The translations under genes were made by a program, and so were the position numbers. A DNA stretch of 64,000 nt from Piscicola geometra (taxonomy: Eukaryota; Annelida; Clitellata; Hirudinida; Piscicolidae), in assembly GCA_943735955.1 (NCBI GenBank), contig OX030961.1, positions 5,185,420 to 5,249,419 on the forward strand, in the 5' to 3' direction. How positions within the stretch are numbered: the first letter of the stretch is position 1; each line of letters starts with the position of its first letter. Under the pieces are notes generated by a model. That model did no database searches. It was not told the origin of the DNA and saw only the letters and a list, made by a program, of their open reading frames with translations. Positions 52,350 to 64,000 of the stretch are shown piece after piece.

Positions 52350-52700
52350 ACAAAACATAAAATAAATTTTATTGAAAAAAAAAATTTACTATAAAAAATA
52401 AATTATATTATATAAAAAAATTGTATTTTAAAAAATAGAATATATTATGAAAAATAAATTGTATTATAAAAAATAAATTGTAATATGAAAAATAAATTTT
52501 ATTATAAAAAATAGATTATATTATGAAAGATAAATTGTATAATAGAAAATAAATTCTAATATAAAAATAAGTTGTATTGAAAATAATAAATTGTATTGAA
52601 AACAACAAATTATATTGAAAATAATAAATTGTATTGAAAATAATAAATTGTATTATAAAAAATAAATTGTATTATTAGAAATAACTCTTACTATAAAAAA
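52350..52700. repeat. 19-bp minisatellite, degenerate (about 18 units)
   Basis: Units such as ATTATGAAAAATAAATTGT and ATAATAAATTGTATTGAAA, both 19 bp. It adjoins the conserved flank in the same relative order as at 36590 and 39105, but inverted. Confidence 0.82.
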
Positions 52701-53240
52701 TATATTTCTACGTTAACTTTCGATTAACGCGTTAATGTATCAACGCCGTTGATTTTTTTTAACCCCGTTTTTTTTTGACGCCGTTAATTTTTTAAAAACC
52801 GTTAAACATTTTAACACACTAAAAAAATGTAACGCACTTAAAATTTTGATGCTTTTGAAACTTTTATCGCAGTTTACAAATGTTTTGAAATTAATTTTTT
52901 TATTTACTTATTTGAATGTTTTGCGCAACAAAATTACATTTCATTGAACTCAAGCTTTTAAAGTTGCACCACTTTTAATTTCATCAGGTTTAGTAATAAG
53001 TTTTTGCTATTTTTCATATTGAAAATGAAAAAGTGACGCAATCGCCAATGTCATCGTACTTTGGATTGCAAAGGATGTCATACCCGTTAACATTTTAAAT
53101 ATATTGATATTTTAAAGTAATATATCTTCTTTAAGACATTCTTGGAGTAAATTTTCTTATATTGAATAACTAGTAATGATTCTAGTCGTTAACTCATGAT
53201 CTTTTTTAATAGGGATGTGCAACCTGTCGGAATTCTAAAC
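52701..53240. mobile_element. Possible hAT-like remnant
   Basis: Contains TCGATTAACGCGTTAATG with repeated AACGCCGTT, and at 53212 TAGGGATGTGCAACC, both common near hAT termini. A minus-strand frame next to it (53420-53235) reads CKVTNCKLTYGKTSNEKYLM, faintly like a BED finger. Ends were not paired. Confidence 0.3.
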
Positions 53241-53559
53241 TTTCGATAATAGGAGACTAATTGATTGCAAAGTTGCTGTGTTGGCTACCTTGTCAGCAAG
53301 TGAGCACAAAAACTCTCTCAATTTACTGTCAACAAAAGAATGGGAAAAATTGCATTTCATTAAATACTTCTCATTACTTGTTTTTCCATAAGTTAACTTG
53401 CAATTTGTTACCTTACACAAGACCTATGCAGTTCAGAGAAATATCTTCTTATGTCGTTCGTTTCAAAAAGAAATTTATTTTTGAACTGGAAAAAAAAAGT
53501 ATAATCAGAATATCCAATGATTACAGATTTTCACATCATGAGACCACTGATTGAAAACT

Positions 53560-54570
53560 ATAAAATTTCTTTAAACAAATGAAAGAGTTGAAGAAAATAT
53601 TAGAAAGAAAAAAACCTGATAAGCTATGCAGCCTTCACCAAACAAGAGACTATGAACACAAATAACTTCAGATTGCGAACATAACTTGAGAAGGCTTCAA
53701 GAGTGGTCTTCATGTCCAGCTCTATATAAAACAAATTTCATCATATAATAGATTCAAGTTTTAATTATCAGATTTGAGTAACAAAATGTTAAATTGTTAA
53801 TTGCTCTTACAAAGATTCTTAGTTTTTCACCTCTTTCTATTATTTAAATCCTTAAATCAAAAAACAAAAACATTAAGCCAATCGTTAGTTTATATGTAAA
53901 AGAATAATCATTATAAAAGTTAAAATAATTTTTTTTGTATTTAAAAGCAGACGAAAGTAAAACCATATCGTGCCTGTAATTTTGATCCTTCTTAAAAAAC
54001 ATGTTTTCTTAATAAACCGGTAGGAAAAATTAATTTCACAATTAATTTTTGAAAATATGTTAATTTTTTGCCTTCTATAATAAGTATAATTTTAAAATCT
54101 AAAAAGTTTAAATTGTCAATTTAAAATTGAAAAAACTGCCGTCTCTCATTTTGAGATGCACTGTAACTTCAAGAATTCATTTGATTTAAAATGTAGCTTT
54201 CTGAATAAATTCAAGTTTTATATCTTCAATTTTCGAGTATATTTTCAATATTTTCAATTTTAAAAATGAAAAAAGGTCTAGAAACATTTGTGATATTGAA
54301 AAAATTTCTAATTTTTGCGCGAATATTAAATATTAAAATAATCAACTGAGACTTCACAAAGATTTCAAAAAATGTAAGAAGTTTAAAAAACGAACCTTCA
54401 CGTTTCAGTGTTCCGGTTTGAAGTTAATAAACTTATTTATGCTTTAATCTTCTTGATAGAGTTTCTTAGGAAACTATTTCAAAGGTGCAACTTATTCATT
54501 TAAGTAAAAATTGAACTAGGGGTTTGACGGTCTGAAATCCCTTGAAAATAATCATGAACATGAAAATCCT
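53560..54570. other. AT-rich sequence, nothing recognised
   Basis: No exon, RNA gene or repeat array could be supported. Confidence 0.5.
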
Positions 54571-54578
54571 CCTCTTCA

Positions 54579-55000
<422 letters not shown>

Positions 55001-55271
55001 ACCACACACATACAAACACACAAAACACACATACACACGTAGACACACACACACACACACATCAACCAATATATATATTTATTCATTTATCTATTAAAGC
55101 ACCTGAGCATCACCTGCATGTAATAAAAAATATTCTTATCAAGGAAATGATTATTTCTGATTATTTGTGAACATAGACACCACTCAAAAGATTATATTCG
55201 CCTAAGTGGTCACACTTTTCGTTTGGCGTTTAAGTGGCAAAGTTAGATAAATTTATAATAAAAAATCAATT

Positions 55272-56757
55272 GGATGCTCTCGCTTCTAGACCCCCGCCTT
55301 CATACAAACATATACTCATATAGTTTGATTGGCCCAGCGTTGATTAGTATGCATGCATTTGATTAGTCCACCAAACATAAAATGCACATACACACAAGCA
55401 CACATCCATAACAATTATTGAAGACAAGTTTCCAATGTTTAAATAGCTGTATGGTAATGCTAATAGGCAAAATAAAATAATTTATATTTTGCCAATGACA
55501 TTTAGTGCTCTGACCAATATTATGCAACAACTTTTTTATTGAAAAATTTCACATTTTATTTTTTAATTTATTAAAAATGTTTTACTAGTAATATGGTGAA
55601 AAATAACTTATAAATTTAAAATATTATATTTTACCAATTATTAGGTATTTCACGTAAAACTTAATTTTTAAAAGTTTAAACTTAATTGAAGGTAATAAAA
55701 ACCTATTATTAAGTATTTCACGTAAAAGATAGTGCATCAATTGTTTTTATTCTCGAAAACCATCCCACTGAGAGAGTATGTTCCTTCCTTATTGAATAAG
55801 GCTTATTCATTCTCATTCATTCAACAACAACAAAATACAAAGGGCTAGAAGAGATTTGAGCTAAAGAAAACCAAGCACATTCCATGTGCACCAGCAGAAG
55901 CAAAAGAGATCAGTCAAGAGAATAATGCAGCCTATGGCCTGTTGGGTTTTGAAGTGTTTTGCCCACTAACAGTGAAATAGGTCTTTTTTTCAACATTATG
56001 ACACTGTTCTATAATATTTTTAAACCCATTATCAACTTAATTTAACCACCTATTTTGTATCATGGTAGCTGACATTGATAAAAAGATTTAAAATAAAACA
56101 AGTCAGGACTATCCAAGAAGAAATATTCTGACTGCTGATAGGCAAAAAAAAATACTTTAAAATTATGAAACATTTACCCACGTATTATTAGTAAAACATG
56201 CTGATGACTTTTAGTCCTCTGACCAATATTATGCCAACATTTTTTTAGTGAACAATTTCACATAATATTTTTACATTTTTAACATATCGAGTTTAATAAA
56301 GTGGTAAAAACTTAATTTTTAAACGACTGTGAACAGATTTGAATTTGTTAAAGCTAAAAAGGATATGCTGCAAATTAGAGCAATAAATCATTTCGATGAA
56401 ATTTTTTTGACTTTGATTGTTTCTATCTTTTTCATTCAGGTCATAATAATATTCTAGAAGTAAATAAGCCATAATTCTTGTTCATTTTACGATATATCTC
56501 GTATCAAATAGTTGCCGAAAGATTAAAAAAAATATGGCCGCCTTTATTTATCATTATTTTCGTGTCCTACATACATCAGCTGATATTAGTAAATAAACAG
56601 TGCCGTTAGCTATAAAATGTTAATCTTAAAGCTGCGTTTTTACACAAGTAGTGACCAATCAAAGTCATGCATATATTAACGCTGGGCCAATCAAACTACT
56701 TATAAATGTATGGGTATATGTTTTTATGAAGGCGGGGGTCTCCAAGCGAGAACAACC
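55272..56757 (+). mobile_element. Non-autonomous Merlin-type DNA transposon, copy 2
   Basis: A 1486-bp near-identical twin of 25151-26640. A perfect 8-bp target duplication, AATCAATT, lies at 55264-55271 and 56758-56765. The right copy of the duplication merges into the start of the 19-bp array, so the element inserted at the edge of the array. Confidence 0.93.
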
Positions 56758-59700
56758 AATCAATTTTATAGTATAAAATCAATTTTATAGTATAAAATCA
56801 ATTTTATAGTATAAAATCAATTTTATTATATAAAATACATTCTGTTATATAAAATACATTTTATTATGTAAAATAAATTTTATTATGTAAAATAACTTTT
56901 ATTATATAAAATAATTTTAATATGTAAAATAAATTTTATTATGTAAAATACATTTTTATATATAAAATACATTTTATTATATAAAATACATTTTATTATA
57001 TGAAATACATTTTATTATATAAAATACATTTTATTATATAAAATACATTTAACTATATAAATAGCATTATATTATATAAAATACATTTTAATATATAAAA
57101 TACATTTCATTATATAAAATACATTTTATTATATAAAATACATTTTATTATATAAAATACATTTTATTATATAAAATACATTTTATTATATAAAATACAT
57201 TTTATTATATAAAATACATTTTATTATATAAAATACATTTTATTATATGAAATACATTTTATTATATAAAATACATTTTATTATATAAAATACATTTTAT
57301 TATATAAAATACATTTAACTATATAAATAGCATTTTATTATATAAAATACATTTTATTATATAAAATACATTTTATTATATAAAATACATTTTATTATAT
57401 AAAATACATTTTATTATATAAAATACATTTTATTATATAAAATACATTTTATTATATAAAATACATTTCATTATATAAAATACATTTTATTATATAAAAT
57501 AAATTTTATTATATAAAATACATTTTATTATATAAAATACATTTTATTATATAAAATACATTTTATTATATAAAATACATTTTGTTATATAAAATACATT
57601 TTCTTATATAAAATACATTTTATTATATAAAATACATTTTATTATATAAAATACATTTTGTTATATAAAATACATTTTATTATATAAAATACATTTTATT
57701 ATATAAAATACATTTTATTATATAAAATACATTTTATTATATAAAATACCTTTTATTATATAAAATACATTTTATTATATAAAATACATCTTATTATATA
57801 AAATACATTTTATTATATGAAATACATTTTATTATATAAATAGCATTTTATTATATAAAATACATTTTATTATATAAAATACAATTTATTATATAAAATA
57901 CATTTTATTATATAAAATACATTTTATTATATAAAATACATTTTATTAAATAAAATACATTTTATTATATAAAATACATTTTATTATATAAAATACATTT
58001 TATTATATAAAATACATTTTATTATATAAAATACATTTTATTATATAAAATAAATTTTATTATATAAAATACATTTTATTATATAAAATACATTTTATTA
58101 TTTAAAATACATTTTATTATATAAAATACATTTTATTATATAAAATACATTTTGTTATATAAAATACATTTTGTTATATAAAATACATTTTATTATATAA
58201 AATACATTTTATTATATAAAATACATTTTGTTATATAAAATACATTTTATTATATAAAATACATTTTATTATATAAAATACATTTTATTATATAAAATAC
58301 CTTTTATTATATAAAATACATTTTATTATATAAAATACATCTTATTATATAAAATACATTTTATTATATGAAATACATTTTATTATATAAATAGCATTTT
58401 ATTATATAAAATACATTTTATTATATAAAATACAATTTATTATATAAAATACATTTTATTATATAAAATACATTTTATTAAATAAAATACATTTTATTAT
58501 ATAAAATACATTTTATTATATAAAATACATTTTATTATATAAAATACATTTTATTATATAAAATACATTTTATTATATAAAATACATTTTATTATATAAA
58601 ATATATTTTATTATATAAAATACATTTTATTATATAAAATACATTTTATTATTTAAAATACATTTTATTATATAAAATACATTTTATTATATAAAATACA
58701 TTTTATTATATAAAATACATTTTATTATATAAAATACATTTTATTATATAAAATACATTTTATTATATAAAATACATTTTATTATATAAAATACATTTTA
58801 TTATATAAAATACATTTTATTATATAAAATACATTTTATTATATAAAATACATTTTATTATATAAAATACATTTTATTATATAAAATACATTTTATTATA
58901 TAAAATACATTTTATTATATAAAATACATTTTATTATATAAAATACATTTTATTATATAAAATACATTTTATTATATAAAATACATTTTATTATATAAAA
59001 TACATTTTATTATATAAAATACATTTTATTATATAAAATACATTTTATTATATAAAATACATTTTATTATATAAAATACATTTTATTATATAAAATACAT
59101 TTTATTATATAAAATACATTTTATTATATAAAATACATTTTATTATATAAAATACATTTTATTATATAAAATACATTTTATTATATAAAATACATTTTAT
59201 TATATAAAATACATTTTATTATATAAAATACATTTTATTATATAAAATACATTTTATTATATAAAATACATTTTATTATATAAAATACATTTTATTATAT
59301 AAAATACATTTTATTATATAAAATACCTTTTATTATATAAAATACATTTTATTATATAAAATACATTTTATTATATAAAATACATTTTATTATATAAAAT
59401 ACATTTTATTATATAAAATACATTTTATTATATAAAATACATTTTATTATATAAAATACATTTTATTATATAAAATACATTTTATTATATAAAATACATT
59501 TTATTATATAAAATACATTTTATTATATAAAATACATTTTATTATATAAAATACATTTTATTATATAAAATACATTTTATTATATAAAATACATTTTATT
59601 ATATAAAATACATTTTTTTATATAAAATACATTTTATTATATAAAATACATTTTATTATATAAAATACATTTTTTTATATAAAATACATTTTATTATATA

Positions 59701-60640
59701 AAATACATTTTATTATATAAAATACATTTTATTATATAAAATACATTTTATTATATAAAATACATTTTATTATATAAAATACCTTTTATTATATAAAATA
59801 CATTTTATTATATAAAATACATTTTATTATATAAAATACATTTTATTATATAAAATACATTTTATTATATAAAATACATTTTATTATATAAAATACATTT
59901 TATTATATAAAATACATTTTATTATATAAAATACATTTTATTATATAAAATACATTTTATTATATAAAATACATTTTATTATATAAAATACATTTTATTA
60001 TATAAAATACATTTTATTATATAAAATACATTTTATTATATAAAATACATTTTATTATATAAAATACATTTTATTATATAAAATACCTTTTATTATATAA
60101 AATACCTTTTATTATATAAAATACATTTTATTATATAAAATACATTTTATTATATAAAATACATTTTATTATATAAAATACATTTTATTATATAAAATAC
60201 ATTTTATTATATAAAATACATTTTATTATATAAAATACATTTTATTATATAAAATACATTTTATTATATAAAATACATTTTATTATATAAAATACATTTT
60301 ATTATATAAAATACATTTTATTATATAAAATACATTTTATTATATAAAATACATTTTATTATATAAAATACATTTTATTATATAAAATACATTTTATTAT
60401 ATAAAATACATTTTATTATATAAAATACATTTTATTATATAAAATACATTTTATTATATAAAATACTTTTTATTATATAAAATACATTTTATTATATAAA
60501 ATACATTTTATTATATAAAATACATTTTATTATATAAATACATTTTAATATACAAAATACATTTTATTATATAAAATACATTTTATTATAAAAAATAAAT
60601 TTTATTATATAAATAAATTTTATTATATAAAATACATTTT
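56758..60640. repeat. Large 19-bp minisatellite array (about 200 copies)
   Basis: Unit ATAAAATACATTTTATTAT, 19 bp, with an inverted core ATAAAAT-NN-ATTTTAT. The first ~60 bp use the CAATTTTATAGTATAAAAT variant. Rare variants (GAAATAC, ACCTTTT, TTGTTAT, TAAATAGCATT) mark blocks. The left half contains a repeated block ~551 bp apart (29 units; compare ~57787 and ~58339). The right half is nearly homogeneous. Confidence 0.96.
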
Positions 60641-63112
60641 ATCATATAAAATAACTTGTAGAATAAATAAAAAATTTATTATATAAAATAACTTGTAGAA
60701 TATATAATAAATTTTATCATATAAAATAACTTGTAGAATATGAAATAATTTTTTTCATATAAAATAACTTGTAGAATATAAAATAAATTTTTTCATATAA
60801 AATAACTTGTAGAATTTAAGATAAATTTTATCATATAAAATAACTTGTAGAATATAAATCAATTTTATCATATAAAATAACTTGTAGAATATAAAATCAA
60901 TTTTATCATATAAAATAACTTGTAGAATATAAAATCAATTTTACCATATAAAATAACTTGTAGAATATAAAATCAATTTTATCATATAAAATAACTTGTA
61001 GAATATAAAATCAATTTTATCATATAAAATAACTTGTAGAATATAAAATCAATTTTATCATATAAAATAACTTGTAGAATATAAAACCAATTTTATCATA
61101 TAAAATAACTTGTAGAATATAAAACCAATTTTATCATATAAAATAACTTGTAGAATATAAAATCAATTTTATCATATAAAATAACTTGTAGAATATAAAA
61201 TTAATTTTATCATATAAAATAAATTGTAGAATATAAAATCAATTTTATCATATAAAATAACTTGTAGAATATAAAATCAATTTTATCATATAAAATAACT
61301 TGTAGAATATAAAATCAATTTTATCATATAAAATAACTTGTAGAATGTAAAATCAATTTTATCATATAAAATAAATTGTAGAATATAAAATCAATTTTAT
61401 CATATAAAATAACTTGTAGAATATAAAATCAATTTTATCATATAAAATAACTTGTAGAATATAAAATCAATTTTATCATATAAAATAACTTGTAGAATAT
61501 AAAATCAATTTTATCATATAAAATAACTTGTAGAATATAAAATCAATTTTATCATATAAAATAACTTGTAGAATATAAAATAAATTTTATCATATAAAAT
61601 AACTTGTAGAATTTAAGATAAATTTTATCATATAAAATAACTTGTAGAATATAAATCAATTTTATCATATAAAATAACTTGTAGAATATAAAATCAATTT
61701 TATCATATAAAATAACTTGTAGAATATAAAATCAATTTTATCATATAAAATAACTTGTAGAATATAAAATCAATTTTATCATATAAAATAACTTGTAGAA
61801 TATAAAATCAATTTTATCATATAAAATAACTTGTAGAATATAAAACCAATTTTATCATATAAAATAACTTGTAGAATATAAAATCAATTTTATCATATAA
61901 AATAACTTGTAGAATATAAAATCAATTTTATCATATAAAATAACTTGTAGAATATAAAATCAATTTTATCATATAAAATAAATTGTAGAATATAAAATCA
62001 ATTTTATCATATAAAATATCTTGTAGAATATAAAATCAATTTTATAATATAAAATAACTTGTAGAATATAAAATCAATTTTATCATATAAAATAACTTGT
62101 AGAATGTAAAATCAATTTTATCATATAAAATAACTTGTAGAATATAAAATCAATTTTATCATATAAAATAACTTGTAGAATATAAAACCAATTTTATCAT
62201 ATAAAATAACTTGTAGAATATAAAATCAATTTTATCATATAAAATAACTTGTAGAATATAAAATCAATTTTATCATATAAAATAACTTGTAGAATATAAA
62301 ATCAATTTTATCATATAAAATAACTTGTAGAATATAAAATCAATTTTATCATATAAAATAAATTGTAGAATATAAAATCAATTTTATCATATAAAATAAC
62401 TTGTAGAATATAAAATCAATTTTATCATATAAAATAACTTGTAGAATATAAAATCAATTTTATCATATAAAATAACTTGTAGAATGTAAAATCAATTTTA
62501 TCATATAAAATAACTTGTAGAATATAAAATCAATTTTATCATATAAAATAACTTGTAGAATATAAAATCAATTTTATCATATAAAATAACTTGTAGAATA
62601 TAAAATCAATTTTATCATATAAAATAACTTGTAGAATATAAAATCAATTTTATCATATAAAATAACTTGTAGAATATAAAATCAATTTTATCATATAAAA
62701 TAACTTGTAGAATGTAAAATCAATTTTATCATATAAAATAACTTGTAGAATTTAAAATCAATTTTATCATATAAAATAACTTGTAGAATATAAAATCAAT
62801 TTTATCATATAAAATAACTTGTAGAATATAAAATCAATTTTATCATATAAAATAACTTGTAGAATATAAAATCAATTTTATCATATAAAATAACTTGTAG
62901 AATATAAAATCAATTTTATCATATAAAATAACTTGTAGAATGTAAAATCAATTTTATCATATAAAATAACTTGTAGAATTTAAAATCAATTTTATCATAT
63001 AAAATAACTTGTAGAATATAAAATCAATTTTATCATATGAAATAACTTGTAGAATATAAAATCAATTTTATCATATAAAATAACTTGTAGAATATAAAAT
63101 AACTTTTATCAT
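60641..63112. repeat. 38-bp dimeric minisatellite array (about 65 copies)
   Basis: The unit is two diverged 19-mers: ATAAAATCAATTTTATCAT and ATAAAATAACTTGTAGAAT. The first differs from the 19-bp array monomer at three positions and keeps the inverted core. A variant block (AGAATTTAAGATAAATTTTA) recurs ~797 bp apart (60811 and 61608), about 21 dimers, showing block-wise copying. Confidence 0.96.
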
Positions 63113-64000
63113 ATTATTCTATATTCGTAATTTGCACAATATTCTAGAATAGAGTTTGGGTTAATGTTAAGGTTCGATTATTTAGAAAAATAATATTTTA
63201 TCAATTTTCCATTGCCCAGTCCCATTCTTATACGGCTCTCGTTCTTAGATTCTTCCACTTGATTGAATGGCTTTCTTAATTGTATTCATATTTTGACTCC
63301 TGAACAATTTCGAGCGTTTTGCACACCAGCGTTAATCGAATATTAAACATAGATTAAAGCACAGCTCTATAAAAGCACATTTTTAAATATTCTTTTATAT
63401 TATTGTACGACAGCATCTTTTGACTTGAATGTTATTATAATATTTTTTGTAATAGATGATCACTAGGCATATACACAATTTCATATCCTATTGTTTCCAA
63501 ATGCACACACAATGTAAAAAGAAAGAGGTGGGGTAGAAGACTAGTGAAGTGAAGTAATGGTAGATGTATAAAAGCAAAAGAAAAATTATAATATAGTTGG
63601 AAAATATAAGAAAAAAGAAGTGAAAGAGAGAAGGAAGGTGTGATGGATATATGAGAGATGAACTATTTTGAACATCACTAACCAAGTTGGGATGAAACCA
63701 TGAAGAGGGTGTCCGCCATGGGGTTCACGTCTAGTGAGGCGCCTTTGGGTGGAGAAGATTCCTTGTGACAAGCGTTGGTCTTGTGTTTAGTTTTTGGTGT
63801 GAAAGAATTTGCTCCGATGAGCGGAGTTTTCATGGCTGGCTTTCTGTTTTCTTGCATGCAGAGGCAAGTGTAGGTGGAGACGTGAAGGTGGGTGATTGAA
63901 GGTCTTGAGTTGGTCTTGTAGTTAGTGTTTTCTATCTCAGGTATGGAGATTGATGGGCGGATGGAGGTGGATGGAAAAAACTGAAGCTATACCATCCATT
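63113..64000 (-). pseudogene. Caspase fragment, copy IV (linker exon and following intron), runs off the window
   Basis: Linker exon 63980-63684 by homology with 36037-36327. The same acceptor context is followed by PPINLHT and then an in-frame TGA (CTCCATACCTGAG). Later it reads KTPLIGANSF and MADTLFMVSSQLG at the GTTAGTG donor. The downstream ~570 bp match the intron in copies I and II and lead into the 38-bp array. The rest of the gene would lie beyond 64000. Confidence 0.75.

Noticed and set aside
56758..63112. CRISPR-like array
   Set aside because: Direct repeats have no unique spacers; this is a contiguous minisatellite in an animal genome.

Overview
This window comes from an AT-rich, intron-rich, repeat-laden animal genome. 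Five spliced animal genes can be assembled exon by exon, with matching splice phases. The transposons (L2/CR1-type and RTE-type LINEs, a tRNA-type SINE, Merlin, hAT and MULE elements) and the very long microsatellites also fit an invertebrate. A lophotrochozoan such as a leech-like annelid is a guess; nothing here fixes the species.

Left third (1-24.4 kb), the gene-bearing part. A stargazin-like calcium-channel gamma gene (-, 6387-10499, 3' end not found). A complete eight-exon secreted GH18 chitinase-like gene with a dead active site (+, 12935-15103). A six-exon HMG-box transcription-factor-like gene with long homopolymeric tracts and an intron made of TG repeat (-, 16023-20903). A complete five-exon TM2D2 gene (+, 23090-24186). 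An L2 LINE tail sits in the first HMG-gene intron, and a second L2 fragment lies upstream of that gene.

Middle (24.7-46.5 kb), a transposon graveyard. A tRNA-type SINE whose 3' tail matches a LINE found 8 kb away. Three copies of a Merlin DNA transposon, two with perfect 8-bp target duplications; the longest carries a frameshifted ISXO2-like transposase. A ~110-bp inverted repeat around a GTA array and a 19-bp minisatellite. A FLYWCH/MULE remnant. A three-deep nest (L2 interrupted by hAT, with another LINE inside the hAT). A decayed RTE element. A broken Q/P/Y-rich gene cut by Merlin. Partial caspase copies.

Right third (46.7-64 kb). An eight-exon short-prodomain caspase gene (-, 46731-50959) keeps its catalytic His and Cys but has a poly-Asp expansion, an in-frame stop and a +1 insertion in one exon; a truncated L2 sits in one intron. 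From 56.76 to 63.11 kb the sequence is a 6.4-kb minisatellite: ~200 copies of a 19-bp monomer, then ~65 copies of a 38-bp dimer of diverged 19-mers. Related 19-bp arrays occur in four other places, twice beside caspase fragments. The window ends inside a fourth caspase copy.

The most unusual features are the 19-bp repeat family and its association with caspase fragments, the SINE/LINE tail sharing, the Merlin family caught with target duplications, and the inactive chitinase-like protein with a duplicated splice acceptor.
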